DNA from: Reyranella sp. CPCC 100927
GTDB taxonomy: Bacteria; Pseudomonadota; Alphaproteobacteria; Reyranellales; Reyranellaceae
Assembly (NCBI RefSeq): GCF_007859315.1
Contig: NZ_VOHA01000004.1
Coordinates: 460,903 to 524,902, forward strand
Length of the DNA: 64,000 bases
Direction: 5' to 3'
Of this stretch, positions 50,990 through 59,873 are shown in pieces. A program made the position numbers and the translations under genes. Every line of letters starts with the position of its first letter. Position 1 is the stretch's first letter. The notes beneath the pieces were generated by a model. The model did not search any database. It saw nothing but the letters and a program-made list of their open reading frames with translations, and was not told the DNA's origin.

Positions 50990-52659
50990 CCGGTCACGGC
51001 GCCTTGCGGGGCCGGCCGTGCCAGCTGGGCGAACTTGCCCAGCACGCCGCTGGTGTAGCGCGGGGCGGGGCGACGCCACGCCTGGCGCCGGCGCTCGATT
51101 TCCGCCGCATCGACCTCGAGCTGCAGCAACTGGCGGTGGGCGTCGATGGTGATGCGGTCGCCTTCCATGACCAGCGCGATGGTGCCGCCCTCATACGCCT
51201 CGGGCGCGACGTGGCCCACCACCATGCCCCAGGTACCGCCGGAAAAACGTCCATCGGTAACGAACGCGACGCTGTCGCCCAGGCCGCGGCCGATGATCGC
51301 CGACGTGGGGGCGAGCATTTCCGGCATCCCCGGACCACCTTTCGGTCCGAGATAGCGCAGCACCAGCACATCGCCCGGTCGGATCTTGTCGGCGAGGATC
51401 GCGGCCATGGCCGAGGGTTCGTCCTCGAAGACACGCGCCGGGCCCGTGATGACAGGCGTCTTGACGCCAGTGATCTTGGCGACGGCGCCGTCGGGCGCCA
51501 GATTGCCGCGCAGGACCGCCAGATGCCCTTCGCGATAGAGCGCGGTGTCGATCGAACGGATCACGTCCTGTCCGGCGGGCGGTGCGTCGGATACCTGCGC
51601 CAGTTCTTCGCCCAGCGTGCGGCCCGTGATCGTCAGGCAATCGCCATCGATCAAGCCAGCCGCGAGCAGCACCTTGAGCACCTGCGGCACGCCGCCGGCG
51701 CGATGCAGGTCGACCGCCATATAGCGACCCGACGGCTTGAGATCGCACAGGACGGGGACCTTGCGACGGATGCGCTCGAAGTCATCCAATGTCCAGGTGA
51801 CTTCCGCGGCATGAGCGATGGCGAGGTAGTGCAGGACCGCGTTGGTCGATCCGCCCGTGGCCATGATCAACGTGACGGCGTTCTCGATCGACCGGCGGGT
51901 GATGAGATCGCGCGGTCGGATGCCGTTCTTCACCGCCTCGATCAGGACCCGGGCCGATCGTGACGTGCTCTCGCGCTTCTCCGCGTCGAGGTTGGCCATG
52001 CTGGACGAGTAGAGCAGGGACAAACCCAGCGCCTCGAAGGACGAACTCATGGTGTTGGCGGTGTACATGCCGCCGCAGGCGCCGGTGCCGGGAATGGCGT
52101 TGCGCTCGATGCCCTCGAACTCTGCCTGGTCGATGCGGCCAGCGGCATAGGCACCCACCGCCTCGAACGCGGAAATCAGCGACAGGTCCTTGCCGCTCCA
52201 CCGGCCGGGCTTGATGGTGCCGCCATACACATAGATCGCCGGCACGTTGGCCCGGGCGATGGCCATCATGCCGCCGGGCATGTTCTTGTCGCAGCCGCCC
52301 AGCACGAGCACGCCGTCCATCCACTGACCCTGGACGCAGGTCTCGATCGAGTCGGCGATCACCTCGCGCGAGATGAGGGAGTATTTCATGCCCTCGGTGC
52401 CCATCGCCATGCCGTCCGAGATGGTGGGCACGCCGAACAGCTGCGCATTGCCGCCTGCAGCCTTCACCGCAGCCACGGCGGCCTCGGCCAGCGGCTGCAA
52501 GCCGGCATTGCAGGGCGTGATTGTCGAGTGGCCGTTGGCGACGCCGATCATCGGCTTGTCGAAGTCGGCCTTCTCGTAACCCAGTCCGTAGTACATCGCG
52601 CGGTTGGGCGAACGCTCGAGGCCTTGGGTGATGTGCTTGGATCGCTCGTTGAAGGGCAT
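50986..52659 (-). CDS. ilvD: Dihydroxy-acid dehydratase (IlvD/Edd family)
   Basis: A 557-residue Fe-S dehydratase. Cluster Cys in [19 protein letters not shown] and [14 protein letters not shown]. The length and the [13 protein letters not shown] stretch fit IlvD, which makes 2-oxo acids for valine and isoleucine; an Edd-like sugar-acid dehydratase is possible because it is divergent from a LysR gene and away from other ilv genes. The gene is probably an additional copy in a catabolic setting. Confidence 0.85.
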   Translation of the reverse strand: MPFNERSKHITQGLERSPNRAMYYGLGYEKADFDKPMIGVANGHSTITPCNAGLQPLAEAAVAAVKAAGGNAQLFGVPTISDGMAMGTEGMKYSLISREVIADSIETCVQGQWMDGVLVLGGCDKNMPGGMMAIARANVPAIYVYGGTIKPGRWSGKDLSLISAFEAVGAYAAGRIDQAEFEGIERNAIPGTGACGGMYTANTMSSSFEALGLSLLYSSSMANLDAEKRESTSRSARVLIEAVKNGIRPRDLITRRSIENAVTLIMATGGSTNAVLHYLAIAHAAEVTWTLDDFERIRRKVPVLCDLKPSGRYMAVDLHRAGGVPQVLKVLLAAGLIDGDCLTITGRTLGEELAQVSDAPPAGQDVIRSIDTALYREGHLAVLRGNLAPDGAVAKITGVKTPVITGPARVFEDEPSAMAAILADKIRPGDVLVLRYLGPKGGPGMPEMLAPTSAIIGRGLGDSVAFVTDGRFSGGTWGMVVGHVAPEAYEGGTIALVMEGDRITIDAHRQLLQLEVDAAEIERRRQAWRRPAPRYTSGVLGKFAQLARPAPQGAVTG

Positions 52660-52727
52660 GGCGGCGTCTCTCAGGCTGGTGCTCTGCCGCCCTGAATAGG
52701 GCTTCCGTAAACGCGGGAGAAATATAT

Positions 52728-52763
52728 TATTAAAGGTCTATTAAGTGGTTTTCCATATTATGG
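52728..52763. promoter_or_regulatory. AT-rich repeats at the LysR start (TATTAA direct repeat and CCATATTATGG palindrome)
   Basis: TATTAA occurs at 52728-52733 and 52739-52744 with an 11-bp period, and the palindrome CCATATTATGG (52753-52763) covers the ATG of the LysR gene. The region separates divergent ilvD and LysR genes and may hold the operator. Confidence 0.3.
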
Positions 52764-53665
52764 ACTTGCGCCAGATCCGCCATTTCCTCGCTGTTGCCGA
52801 GGACCTGAACTTCAGCCGTGCCGCCGAGCGGCTGCGCATGACGCAACCGCCCCTGAGCCAGTCGATCCTGGCGCTGGAGACGGAATTGGGTGTCCGGTTG
52901 TTCGTCCGCACCAAGCGCAGCGTGGCGCTGACACCGGTCGGCGCGGACTGGCTGCCGCATGCCCGCCAGGTGCTGGCGGATGCCGCCGCATTGCCCGGGA
53001 TCGCGCAGCGTCTGTCGCAGGGGGAACTCGGCGCACTGCGCGTCGGCTTTGTCAGCACCGCTGACTACAGCGTGCTGCCTGATCTGGTCAGCCGCTACAA
53101 GGCGCGCTATCCCGACGTCGCGATATCGCTCCAGGAAATGACCGGCGACCTGCAGATCGAGGCGCTGCTGGATGGGGACATCGATGTCGGCCTGATCATT
53201 CCGCCGCCCCGGCCCAGCCTGCATCCCACGCTGGCCTATCGCCGTCTCGTGACCGAGCCGCTTGTTGTCGCCGTCTCCGAACAATGGCTGGCGGCCGCCC
53301 GCGTGGTACCCCGGCAAGGGCATCTTCGATTGGCCGACGTGGCGACGGAACCGCTGGTTCTCTTTCCGCGCCGCAGCTCGCCGTCGTTCCACGACGTGAT
53401 CACGGGCTACTACGCAAACAACGGCATCGCGCCGCGCATGGGCCAGCAAGCGATCCAGATGCAGACCATCATGAGCCTCGTCTCGGCCGGGATGGGCGTG
53501 GCGCTGGTGCCGCGGTCGCTGGAGAACCTGGGTCGCACGGGCGTGCGGTGCGTGCCGCTGGAGGGCACACCGCCATCGATCGAAACCGGACTGGTCTGGC
53601 GCCGCGACAATGCACTGCCGACGTTGGAAGGTTTTGTTGCGATGGCGCGCCACAAAAAACAGTGA
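52760..53665 (+). CDS. LysR-family transcriptional regulator (CbnR/BenM-like)
   Basis: A 301-residue LysR protein: MDLRQIRHFLAVAEDLNFSRAAERLRMTQPPLSQSILALE is the DNA-binding domain. The effector domain has LRVGFVSTADYSVLPDLV and LIIPPPRPS. An alternative GTG at 52745 has AAAGG at good spacing, while the ATG at 52760 lacks a site but fits the family start. It is divergent from ilvD and 57 bases before the amidase gene, which it may also control. Confidence 0.88.
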   Translation: MDLRQIRHFLAVAEDLNFSRAAERLRMTQPPLSQSILALETELGVRLFVRTKRSVALTPVGADWLPHARQVLADAAALPGIAQRLSQGELGALRVGFVSTADYSVLPDLVSRYKARYPDVAISLQEMTGDLQIEALLDGDIDVGLIIPPPRPSLHPTLAYRRLVTEPLVVAVSEQWLAAARVVPRQGHLRLADVATEPLVLFPRRSSPSFHDVITGYYANNGIAPRMGQQAIQMQTIMSLVSAGMGVALVPRSLENLGRTGVRCVPLEGTPPSIETGLVWRRDNALPTLEGFVAMARHKKQ

Positions 53666-53722
53666 GGCTCGGGCGCATGGCGCTGGGATACGATAGCTGT
53701 GCGCAGACAGGGAGGGACAGTG

Positions 53723-55132
53723 GTGCAGAACGAGCTCTGGCGGTGGTCAGCCGTTGAACTGGCGGCGGCGATCCGCACCCGCACGATCTCCAGCCGCGAG
53801 GCGACGACGGCGGCGCTGGCGCGGATCGCCGCTGTCAATCCGGCGATCAACGCTGTCGTTGACGTGATTGCCGACGAGGCGCTGGCTGCTGCCGATGCTG
53901 CCGACTCCCGCGTCAAGCAAGGAGACGCCACCGGGCCGTTGCATGGCGTGCCGGTCACCATTAAGGTCAACATCGACCAGCGGGGCCGCGCCACCACCAA
54001 CGGCGTCGTCGCTTTCCGCGACCTGATCGCCGCGGAGGATAGTCCGGTTGTCGCCAACTGGCGCAAGGCCGGCGCGGTCATTGTCGGGCGCACCAACACG
54101 CCGGCGTTCTCGCACCGATGGTTCACCAGCAACGCACTACACGGCGCCACCCGTAATCCGTGGAATGCGGCGCTGACGCCCGGGGGCTCGAGCGGTGGCG
54201 CGGCGGCCGCTGTGGCATCCGGCATGGGCGCGGTGGCGCACGGCAACGATTTCGGTGGCTCGATCCGCTATCCCGCCTATGCCTGCGGTGTTGCCGGATT
54301 GCGGCCGACACCGGGACGGGTGCCGGCCTTCAATCCGTCGGCCACGGCCGAGCGGCCGATCACGGCGCAGATGATGTCGGTGCAGGGGCCGCTCGCTTGT
54401 CGCGTGGCCGATGTGCGTGCTGGACTGGCGGCCATGGCGATGGGCGATCCGCGCGATGGCGCCTGGGCGCCGGTGCCGCTCGAGGGGCCCGCCCCGGCGC
54501 GGCCGATCCGGGTCGCTCTCGCGCCCCGGCCGTTCGATGACGTCGTGCCGGCCGTGAGCGATGCCATCCGCCAAGCCGGACGCTGGCTCGCCGATGCCGG
54601 CTATGCCGTGGAGGAGGTGACGCCGCCCCATCTCCAGGAAGCGGCCGATCTCTGGCACCGCCTGGTGATCAACGAGGAGCGCCGGTTCCTGCTGCCGGCG
54701 ATGCGCGAGCATGGCGACGAAGCCTGTCAGCGCTGCATGGACGGCCATCTCGACTATGCGCCGGAGGTCGACGCCGACGGCATCCTGCAAGGCCTGGCGC
54801 GCCGTCTGTCACTGGTCCGCGCCTGGCAGCTGTTCCTGGAGCAACACCCCATCATCATCCTGCCGGTGTCGCATCACCTGCCGTTCCGCGACAATCTCGA
54901 CCAGGGTAGCCGGGATGACGTTCATCGCATGATGGACGCCCAGCGCTCGCTGCTGGCGATCCCCGTGCTGGGCTTCCCTGCGGCCGTCGTGCCGGTCGGC
55001 GTGGTCGATGGCGCGCCTGTCGGCGTGCAGATCGTCGCCGGCCGCTTCCGCGAGGATCTGTGCCTCGACGCCGCCGAGATCATCGAGGCGCACGCCGGCA
55101 TGCCGTTACCCATCGATCCGCGAGCGCCGTAA
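53723..55132 (+). CDS. Amidase-signature (AS) family amidase
   Basis: A 469-residue AS enzyme. The Ser-cisSer-Lys triad is Lys in VTIKVNID, Ser in TPGGSSGGAAAA and Ser in DFGGSIRYPA. GTG at 53723 is chosen because GGAGGG lies six bases before it; the longer start lacks a site. It hydrolyses an amide to acid and ammonia. It follows the LysR gene in the same direction. Confidence 0.9.
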   Translation: MQNELWRWSAVELAAAIRTRTISSREATTAALARIAAVNPAINAVVDVIADEALAAADAADSRVKQGDATGPLHGVPVTIKVNIDQRGRATTNGVVAFRDLIAAEDSPVVANWRKAGAVIVGRTNTPAFSHRWFTSNALHGATRNPWNAALTPGGSSGGAAAAVASGMGAVAHGNDFGGSIRYPAYACGVAGLRPTPGRVPAFNPSATAERPITAQMMSVQGPLACRVADVRAGLAAMAMGDPRDGAWAPVPLEGPAPARPIRVALAPRPFDDVVPAVSDAIRQAGRWLADAGYAVEEVTPPHLQEAADLWHRLVINEERRFLLPAMREHGDEACQRCMDGHLDYAPEVDADGILQGLARRLSLVRAWQLFLEQHPIIILPVSHHLPFRDNLDQGSRDDVHRMMDAQRSLLAIPVLGFPAAVVPVGVVDGAPVGVQIVAGRFREDLCLDAAEIIEAHAGMPLPIDPRAP

Positions 55133-55170
55133 AGCCGTCACCGCAAGTCCGTGACGACCGTCGCGGCGGA

Positions 55171-56349
55171 TCAACCGGGAACGAGGCGCAGGGCTCGGCG
55201 GACACGCGTGCCCAGACCCTGGAGGCGTGGCACCGGTTCGTTGGCAAAGACGAAGCGGATGTACTGCGCACCGTGCGTTTCGCCCCAGCCCGTCATGGCG
55301 GTGGCGCAGACACCCTCGGCCAGCAGGCGCTCGGACATGGTGGCGCCGTCGATGCCGAAATCCGAGACCCGCAATAGCATCGACCAGCCGCCGCCCGGCA
55401 GACCGAAGGGCAGTCCCTGCAGTTCCTCGACGACGACATCGCGGCGCGCCTGGAGCTCGGCCACATAGGGCGGCAGGGTCTCCAGCGATCGCTCCAGTGC
55501 GATGGCGGCGGCGTCCTGCGCGATGCCGACCGGCACCACCACGTTGGCGAGCGACACCGCGACAAGATCGGGCATGTAGGCATCCGGTGCCACGATCCAG
55601 CCGACGCGCCAGCCGATCATGCGCAGTTCCTTGGCGGATGATCCCACCGCGATCGTGCGCTCTGCCATGCCGGGCAGGCCGGCGGGATGGATGACAGGCG
55701 TCTTGTCGAAGACCAGCCGCTCCATCGCGCTGTCGAGGATCAGCAGCAGGTCGTGCCGCACGCAGAGCTCGGCAACCAGGGCCCAGTCCGCCGCATCCAG
55801 CATGCCGCCGGACGGCATCGACGGCGACATCAGCAGCATCGCGCGCGTGCGCGACGTGATGCTGCAGCGCAGTGCCTCGCGGTCGAGACGCCATGCTTTG
55901 CCCGGTGTGAACTGGAACGGCACGAACCGCGGCACACCGCCCGCCAACCGCACGCGGTTGATCAGTCCGGCATAGGTTGGGTCCGTGACGATGACCTCGT
56001 CGCCGACCTCGACCGTGGCCAGCAGTACATTGAGGATTCCCGACAGGCCGCCCGCCGCGATCACGCAGTTGCCGGTGCCTGTGTAGGCCACGCCGGAGAG
56101 CCGGCTGACGTGGGCTGCCGCGGTCGCGCGCAGATGGTCCTGTCCGACGAACGGCAGGTAGCTGTTGTCGGTGTCCGTGGCGGCAGCCCGGCGCGTGCGT
56201 TCGATCGCCTCGGGATCAGGGGGAATGTCGACGTCGAGATTCTCCAGGCGCAGGTAGTCGCGGGTCGGATCGGCGTCGGCGATCGACCCCATGCGGTCGA
56301 CTCCGATACCGGCGATGGCGTGCAGACGGGCAGGGCGATGGCGCGTCAC
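55171..56349 (-). CDS. PLP-dependent aminotransferase class I/II
   Basis: A 392-residue fold-type I aminotransferase. PLP Asp in LLILDSAMERLVF, Schiff-base Lys in SAKELRMIGWRVGW and the carboxylate Arg near QYIRFVFAN. The start may be GTG at 56349 or ATG at 56292 (MGSIADAD). Substrate unknown. It is divergent from a GntR/FCD regulator across 38 bases. Convergent with the amidase gene. Confidence 0.88.
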   Translation of the reverse strand: MTRHRPARLHAIAGIGVDRMGSIADADPTRDYLRLENLDVDIPPDPEAIERTRRAAATDTDNSYLPFVGQDHLRATAAAHVSRLSGVAYTGTGNCVIAAGGLSGILNVLLATVEVGDEVIVTDPTYAGLINRVRLAGGVPRFVPFQFTPGKAWRLDREALRCSITSRTRAMLLMSPSMPSGGMLDAADWALVAELCVRHDLLLILDSAMERLVFDKTPVIHPAGLPGMAERTIAVGSSAKELRMIGWRVGWIVAPDAYMPDLVAVSLANVVVPVGIAQDAAAIALERSLETLPPYVAELQARRDVVVEELQGLPFGLPGGGWSMLLRVSDFGIDGATMSERLLAEGVCATAMTGWGETHGAQYIRFVFANEPVPRLQGLGTRVRRALRLVPG

Positions 56350-56364
56350 GGCTGGACCTGGAGT

Positions 56365-56387
56365 TATAAATAATAGATAATCTATTA
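56365..56387. promoter_or_regulatory. 17-bp perfect palindrome and leaderless promoter of the GntR gene
   Basis: TAATAGAT-A-ATCTATTA (56371-56387) ends exactly one base before the GntR ATG. A -10-like GATAAT (56376-56381) lies inside it, seven bases before the ATG, with TGGACC (56353-56358) at 17 bases upstream. The ATG has no ribosome site, so a leaderless transcript repressed by its own product is likely. Confidence 0.55.
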
Positions 56388-57071
56388 ATGGAACTTGAAG
56401 ACCTGATTCAAGCGAAACCGTGGGATGGTCGCGATACCGACGGCACGTTGGCGGACCGGATCGCCTACACGCTGGCCGAACGGATCATCAGTGGCGCGAT
56501 CGGGCCGGGCGCGCGCCTGCGCCAAGATCACATCGCCACCGAGTTCAAGGCCAGCCACGTGCCGGTGCGCGAAGCCTTTCGGCGCCTGGAAGCGCAGGGA
56601 CTGGTTCAGAGCGAGCCGCGTCGCGGTGTGCGTGTTCCGGCGCTCGACCCTGATGCCGTGCTCGAGGTCACTGAGATGCGCGCGGCGCTGGAAACGCTGG
56701 CATTGCGCCATGCCCTGGACCGCATCGGTCCAGACGATCTTGGCGCCGCGCGTGCGGCGATCGAAGCGGGCGAGGCGTCCCGCGACATCCGGATCTGGGA
56801 AGCCACCAACCGCCGTTTTCACCGGGTTCTAATCGCGCCCTGCGGCATGCCGCGCCTGCTGGCCAGCATTGATGACCTGCACCGCGCCAGCGCCCGGTTT
56901 CTGTTCGCCACCTGGCGTGACCTGGATTGGCAGCCCCGATCGGACCACGAGCACAGGATCTACCTCGACGCTGTCGAGCGGCGTGCCGCGGTTGAGGCAT
57001 GTCGATTGCTCGAGGGCCACATCAGGGACGCAGGCCATGCCCTGGTCCGGCAGCTCCGTAGCCTCAGCTAG
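56388..57071 (+). CDS. GntR-family regulator with FCD domain
   Basis: A 227-residue regulator. The winged-helix domain (about 20-85) has LAERIISGAIGPGARLRQDHIATEFKASHVPVREAFRRLEAQGLV; the FCD domain (about 95-220) has the metal or ligand pattern D..H...H with ALRHALD, NRRFHRVL and DHEHRIYLDA. FCD members often sense carboxylic acids. It faces an aminotransferase gene; no ribosome site before the ATG. Confidence 0.9.
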   Translation: MELEDLIQAKPWDGRDTDGTLADRIAYTLAERIISGAIGPGARLRQDHIATEFKASHVPVREAFRRLEAQGLVQSEPRRGVRVPALDPDAVLEVTEMRAALETLALRHALDRIGPDDLGAARAAIEAGEASRDIRIWEATNRRFHRVLIAPCGMPRLLASIDDLHRASARFLFATWRDLDWQPRSDHEHRIYLDAVERRAAVEACRLLEGHIRDAGHALVRQLRSLS

Positions 57072-57138
57072 GAAACGTGCACACCGCCATCGCGCAACTT
57101 TTGTTCCGCGGCGGCAGCCGGTATGGTGGCGCCGCGCG

Positions 57139-57214
57139 GCGCCCGTAGCTCAGCGGATAGAGCAACCGCCTTCTAAGCGGTAGGTCGCAGGTTCGATCCC
57201 TGCCGGGCGCGCCA
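57139..57214 (+). tRNA. tRNA-Arg (UCU)
   Basis: A 76-base cloverleaf with encoded CCA. Acceptor arms GCGCCCG and CGGGCGC pair fully, anticodon stem ACCGC/GCGGT with loop CTTCTAA gives anticodon TCT. The T-loop is GTTCGATC. Confidence 0.96.
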
Positions 57215-57494
57215 ATCTTCCTGATTTTGTATCTGATATTTCAGTTTAAATTTCATCTATAAGAAATTGAAATAATTTCGATATATGTATCTTTTTGATA
57301 AAGAAGATTAAGATGCAATCTTAAGTGCCTATGCAAACACCGCAATTAATCCGACATCCTGGTCACGTAAGCTTGAAAAGATCCCCTGGAAGAAAAGCAT
57401 CAGGCCCTTTTCAGGGAGCATTCCGATTGCTACGTTAAGTCGCTAGTGAGTGGGCAACCGCTTAATTTTGCGTAGACAATTTACGGTGATTCCC
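57215..57494. other. AT-rich intergenic tract after tRNA-Arg
   Basis: This 280-bp region is strikingly AT-rich for its surroundings, most of all from 57215 to about 57330. It has no gene. It contains a perfect TTAAGAT-N3-ATCTTAA dyad at 57308-57324 and a bulged CCCTG...CAGGG hairpin around 57385-57416. It borders a tRNA 3' end, a common integration site, but I find no integrase and no repeated tRNA end. Confidence 0.5.
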
Positions 57495-58397
57495 ATGGCG
57501 ATGATGATGAAGTTGAACGGCTCTGTCGGCATCGGTGGCAACAACATCCGTCCTGATGTCGTTGCGGTGCAGACGCTGCTGGCCCAGCGCGGACAACGGC
57601 CAGGCGCAGCGGATGGCATCTGCGGTCCCAAGACCATCGGAGCGATCCGGGCGTTCCAGGCGACGTTCCTGCGGATGCCCGATGGACTGATCAGCGTCAA
57701 TGGCCCGACTTGGCAACGCCTGACCGGGAGCGGTGGCGGGGCTGGTGTCGGCGGGGCGTTAGGGCCGGCTGGCTCGGGGCTCGGGCCGTTGGGACCGGTT
57801 GGTTCCGGGCTCGGCAAGTTGCCGGGGGCGCAGGTGCCATTGCCGCCCAAGGACGGCAACATGACCACGCCGGTTGCACGGCCACCGGCCAACACCTTCA
57901 ACGTCGGTTTGAAGGCGGTCTCCAACCAGATGATGAAGTCGATGTTCGGCATGCCGCGCGATTCGTTCACGCAGGACTGCCAGCCGATGAACAACGCGGC
58001 GCTGAAGCGCAATGTCGTCACCGACAACGTGGGTTCTTTCAAGGCCACGGGCCTGCGGCCGGCGGTGGCGAGCCTGAAACAGGTCTATGGCGAGATCGCC
58101 GGTGCCCTTCCGCAACTGGCGCCGCGCATTGGCACCGCCGGCATGCTGTGCTGCCGCCTGCAGCGCCGCTCCAAGACAGCCGTCTCCAATCACTCTTGGG
58201 GCACTGCTATTGATCTCACCATCAACGGCGTGCTCGACAAGTACGGTGACGGCAAGGTGCAGTACGGCCTGACGCTGATTGCGCCGATCTTCAATCGCCA
58301 CGGCTGGTACTGGGGCGCGGCGTTCGGTACCGAGGACGGCATGCACTTCGAGGCCAGCGTGGAATTGGCCAACAAGATCAAAGCCCAGTTGTCGTGA
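57495..58397 (+). CDS. Peptidoglycan-binding M15 (D,D-carboxypeptidase/endopeptidase-type) peptidase without signal peptide
   Basis: A 300-residue protein. Residues 1-75 form a peptidoglycan-binding module (NGSVGIGGNNIRPDVVAVQTLLAQRG, GICGPKTIGAIRAFQ); 78-118 are a Gly/Pro-rich linker; 165-300 are an M15 peptidase with SNHSWGTAID (H233, D240) and EDGMHFE (H284). M15 enzymes cut D-Ala-D-Ala or L-Ala-D-Glu bonds in peptidoglycan. No Sec or Tat signal is visible, as with phage endolysins and injected effectors. Its stop overlaps a GTG start of an exported protein by four bases. It lies after an AT-rich tract next to tRNA-Arg. Confidence 0.85.
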   Translation: MAMMMKLNGSVGIGGNNIRPDVVAVQTLLAQRGQRPGAADGICGPKTIGAIRAFQATFLRMPDGLISVNGPTWQRLTGSGGGAGVGGALGPAGSGLGPLGPVGSGLGKLPGAQVPLPPKDGNMTTPVARPPANTFNVGLKAVSNQMMKSMFGMPRDSFTQDCQPMNNAALKRNVVTDNVGSFKATGLRPAVASLKQVYGEIAGALPQLAPRIGTAGMLCCRLQRRSKTAVSNHSWGTAIDLTINGVLDKYGDGKVQYGLTLIAPIFNRHGWYWGAAFGTEDGMHFEASVELANKIKAQLS

Positions 58398-58906
58398 TCA
58401 GGTCTCACTGGATATCCTGCGCCGCCGGCGCGGTGCGGGTCATGGCCTGTGCCGCGCTGTTGTTGGCGTGGCCGTTGGCGGTCGCCGGCACTGCCAATGC
58501 CGACGATACCGCGAAGACGCGTCCGGCGGACTGTCGCTTGTCCGTGCCGCCATCATGGCGCGGCTTGCAGGTCGAATGGATCGGCCCGTGCGCCAACGGT
58601 GCGGCCAACGGCGCGGGTGTAGCCGTCGCCAGCGCTGATGGTCGAGCGCCGGAACGATTCTACGGAACGGTCGCGGCAGGACAGATGGCCGAGGGCGTCT
58701 TCGACCTGCCCGACGGCTACCAGCCGGCGCGCTTCGAGAAGGGAGCGCCCGTCACATTGGACGACCGCAACCAGATCATCGCGGCGTTCCGGGTTGCCGC
58801 CAGCGCTGCACGTGACGTCAGCAGCCGTTTTAAGGCCGCACGCAACAGCAAAGCCGCCAGTGATTATGCCGAAGCCGCCGAGCGGCTCGAAAACCAGATG
58901 GACTGA
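58394..58906 (+). CDS. Small exported protein paired with the M15 peptidase
   Basis: A 170-residue protein with a Sec signal ending near residue 36 (AGTANA). The mature part has two Cys (47 and 66), a MORN-like stretch VEWIGPCANGAANGAGV and an amphipathic C-terminal helix (RDVSSRFKAARNSKAASDYAEAAERLENQ). The GTG start overlaps the peptidase stop (GTGA), so the two are coupled. I do not recognise the family. A periplasmic partner such as an immunity protein or an adaptor is a possible role, not shown. Confidence 0.65.
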   Translation: MIRSHWISCAAGAVRVMACAALLLAWPLAVAGTANADDTAKTRPADCRLSVPPSWRGLQVEWIGPCANGAANGAGVAVASADGRAPERFYGTVAAGQMAEGVFDLPDGYQPARFEKGAPVTLDDRNQIIAAFRVAASAARDVSSRFKAARNSKAASDYAEAAERLENQMD

Positions 58907-58910
58907 TCTC

Positions 58911-59795
58911 TCAGGCGCGGGCGTATGGGCGGATCACGCTTTCGCCGAAACGCGGCAGGCTGTCTTCCAAGTCAGGCATGAAGGCCGAGATCGGCAGGGC
59001 CACGCGCTTGACGCCGCGCGCGATGCGCTCCTCGACCGCGGCGCGCGGATCGGTGCCCGACTGGGGCAGGGCACCAGGGCAGCCGGTGATGAGCTCGACG
59101 GCATCCGGGTCGCGCTTTGCGGCCTCGGCGGTGCGGCGCACGAGGTCCAGCAGGGGCATGATATCGACCTGGCTGCCGATCGACGGGAAGAAGCCGTCGC
59201 CCAGGCGCCCGGCGCGCTTGGCGGCTGCCTCGGAGTGGCCACCGATGATGATCGGCACGCGGCCGGTGACCGGCTTGGGATTGCAGCTCATGCCGGTAAA
59301 GTTGACGAACTCACCGGCGAAGCTCGCGTCGTCCTGCGCCCATAGCGCCCGCATGGCGCCAACATACTCGTCGGCCCGCTTGCCGCGCCGTTCGAACGGC
59401 ACGCCCAGCGCTGCGAACTCTTCCTTGAGCCAGCCGACGCCGATGCCCAGTTCGATGCGTCCGCCGCTCATGTAATCGAGGGTGGCGACTTCCTTGGCCA
59501 GCAGCAGCGGGTTGCGCTGCGGCAGGATCACGACGGCCGTCATCAGGCGCAGCCGCGTGGTGACGGCAGCGATGTAGGCCATCCAGATCAGCGGGTCGGG
59601 CATGCGGCTCGATGGGCCGCCCGGCAGGCGGCCGGTCGAGGCGTAGGGATAGGTCGATGTGTAGTTGGTTGGCCAGACCACATGCTCGACCGAGAAGATC
59701 GAGTCGAAGCCCGCTGCTTCGGCCAATTGCGCCAGGCGCTTGGCGCCGGCGGGATCCGGAAAAGTGTTGTTGGCGAAATGCAGTGAGAACTTCAT
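58911..59795 (-). CDS. LLM-class (luciferase-like) oxidoreductase, copy 1
   Basis: A 294-residue TIM-barrel flavin- or F420-dependent oxidoreductase. MKFSLHFANNTFPDPAGAKRLAQLAEAAGFDSIFSVEHV, LPQRNPLLLAKEVATLDYMSGGRIELGIGVGW and RVPIIIGGHSEAAAKRAGRLGDGFF are the class marks. It is a near twin of the upstream gene at 59874-60758, the same length. Substrate unknown; alkane-sulfonate or F420 types cannot be separated. Confidence 0.88.
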   Translation of the reverse strand: MKFSLHFANNTFPDPAGAKRLAQLAEAAGFDSIFSVEHVVWPTNYTSTYPYASTGRLPGGPSSRMPDPLIWMAYIAAVTTRLRLMTAVVILPQRNPLLLAKEVATLDYMSGGRIELGIGVGWLKEEFAALGVPFERRGKRADEYVGAMRALWAQDDASFAGEFVNFTGMSCNPKPVTGRVPIIIGGHSEAAAKRAGRLGDGFFPSIGSQVDIMPLLDLVRRTAEAAKRDPDAVELITGCPGALPQSGTDPRAAVEERIARGVKRVALPISAFMPDLEDSLPRFGESVIRPYARA

Positions 59796-59847
59796 GGGGC
59801 TTCTCTCGACGGAATGAAACTGCGGCGGCGGAGCGGGAAGCAGGGCA

Positions 59848-59867
59848 GCGCCGGCTCCTGCCGGCGC
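59848..59867. terminator. GC-rich hairpin between the LLM copies
   Basis: GCGCCGGC and GCCGGCGC form a perfect eight-base stem with loop TCCT, six bases beyond the stop of the upstream copy on the minus strand. No T-run; it may weaken read-through. Confidence 0.3.
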
Positions 59868-59873
59868 GCTCCT

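Noticed and set aside
53666..53722. Separate promoter or small gene between LysR and amidase
   Set aside because: Only a ribosome site is visible; the genes are close enough for co-transcription.
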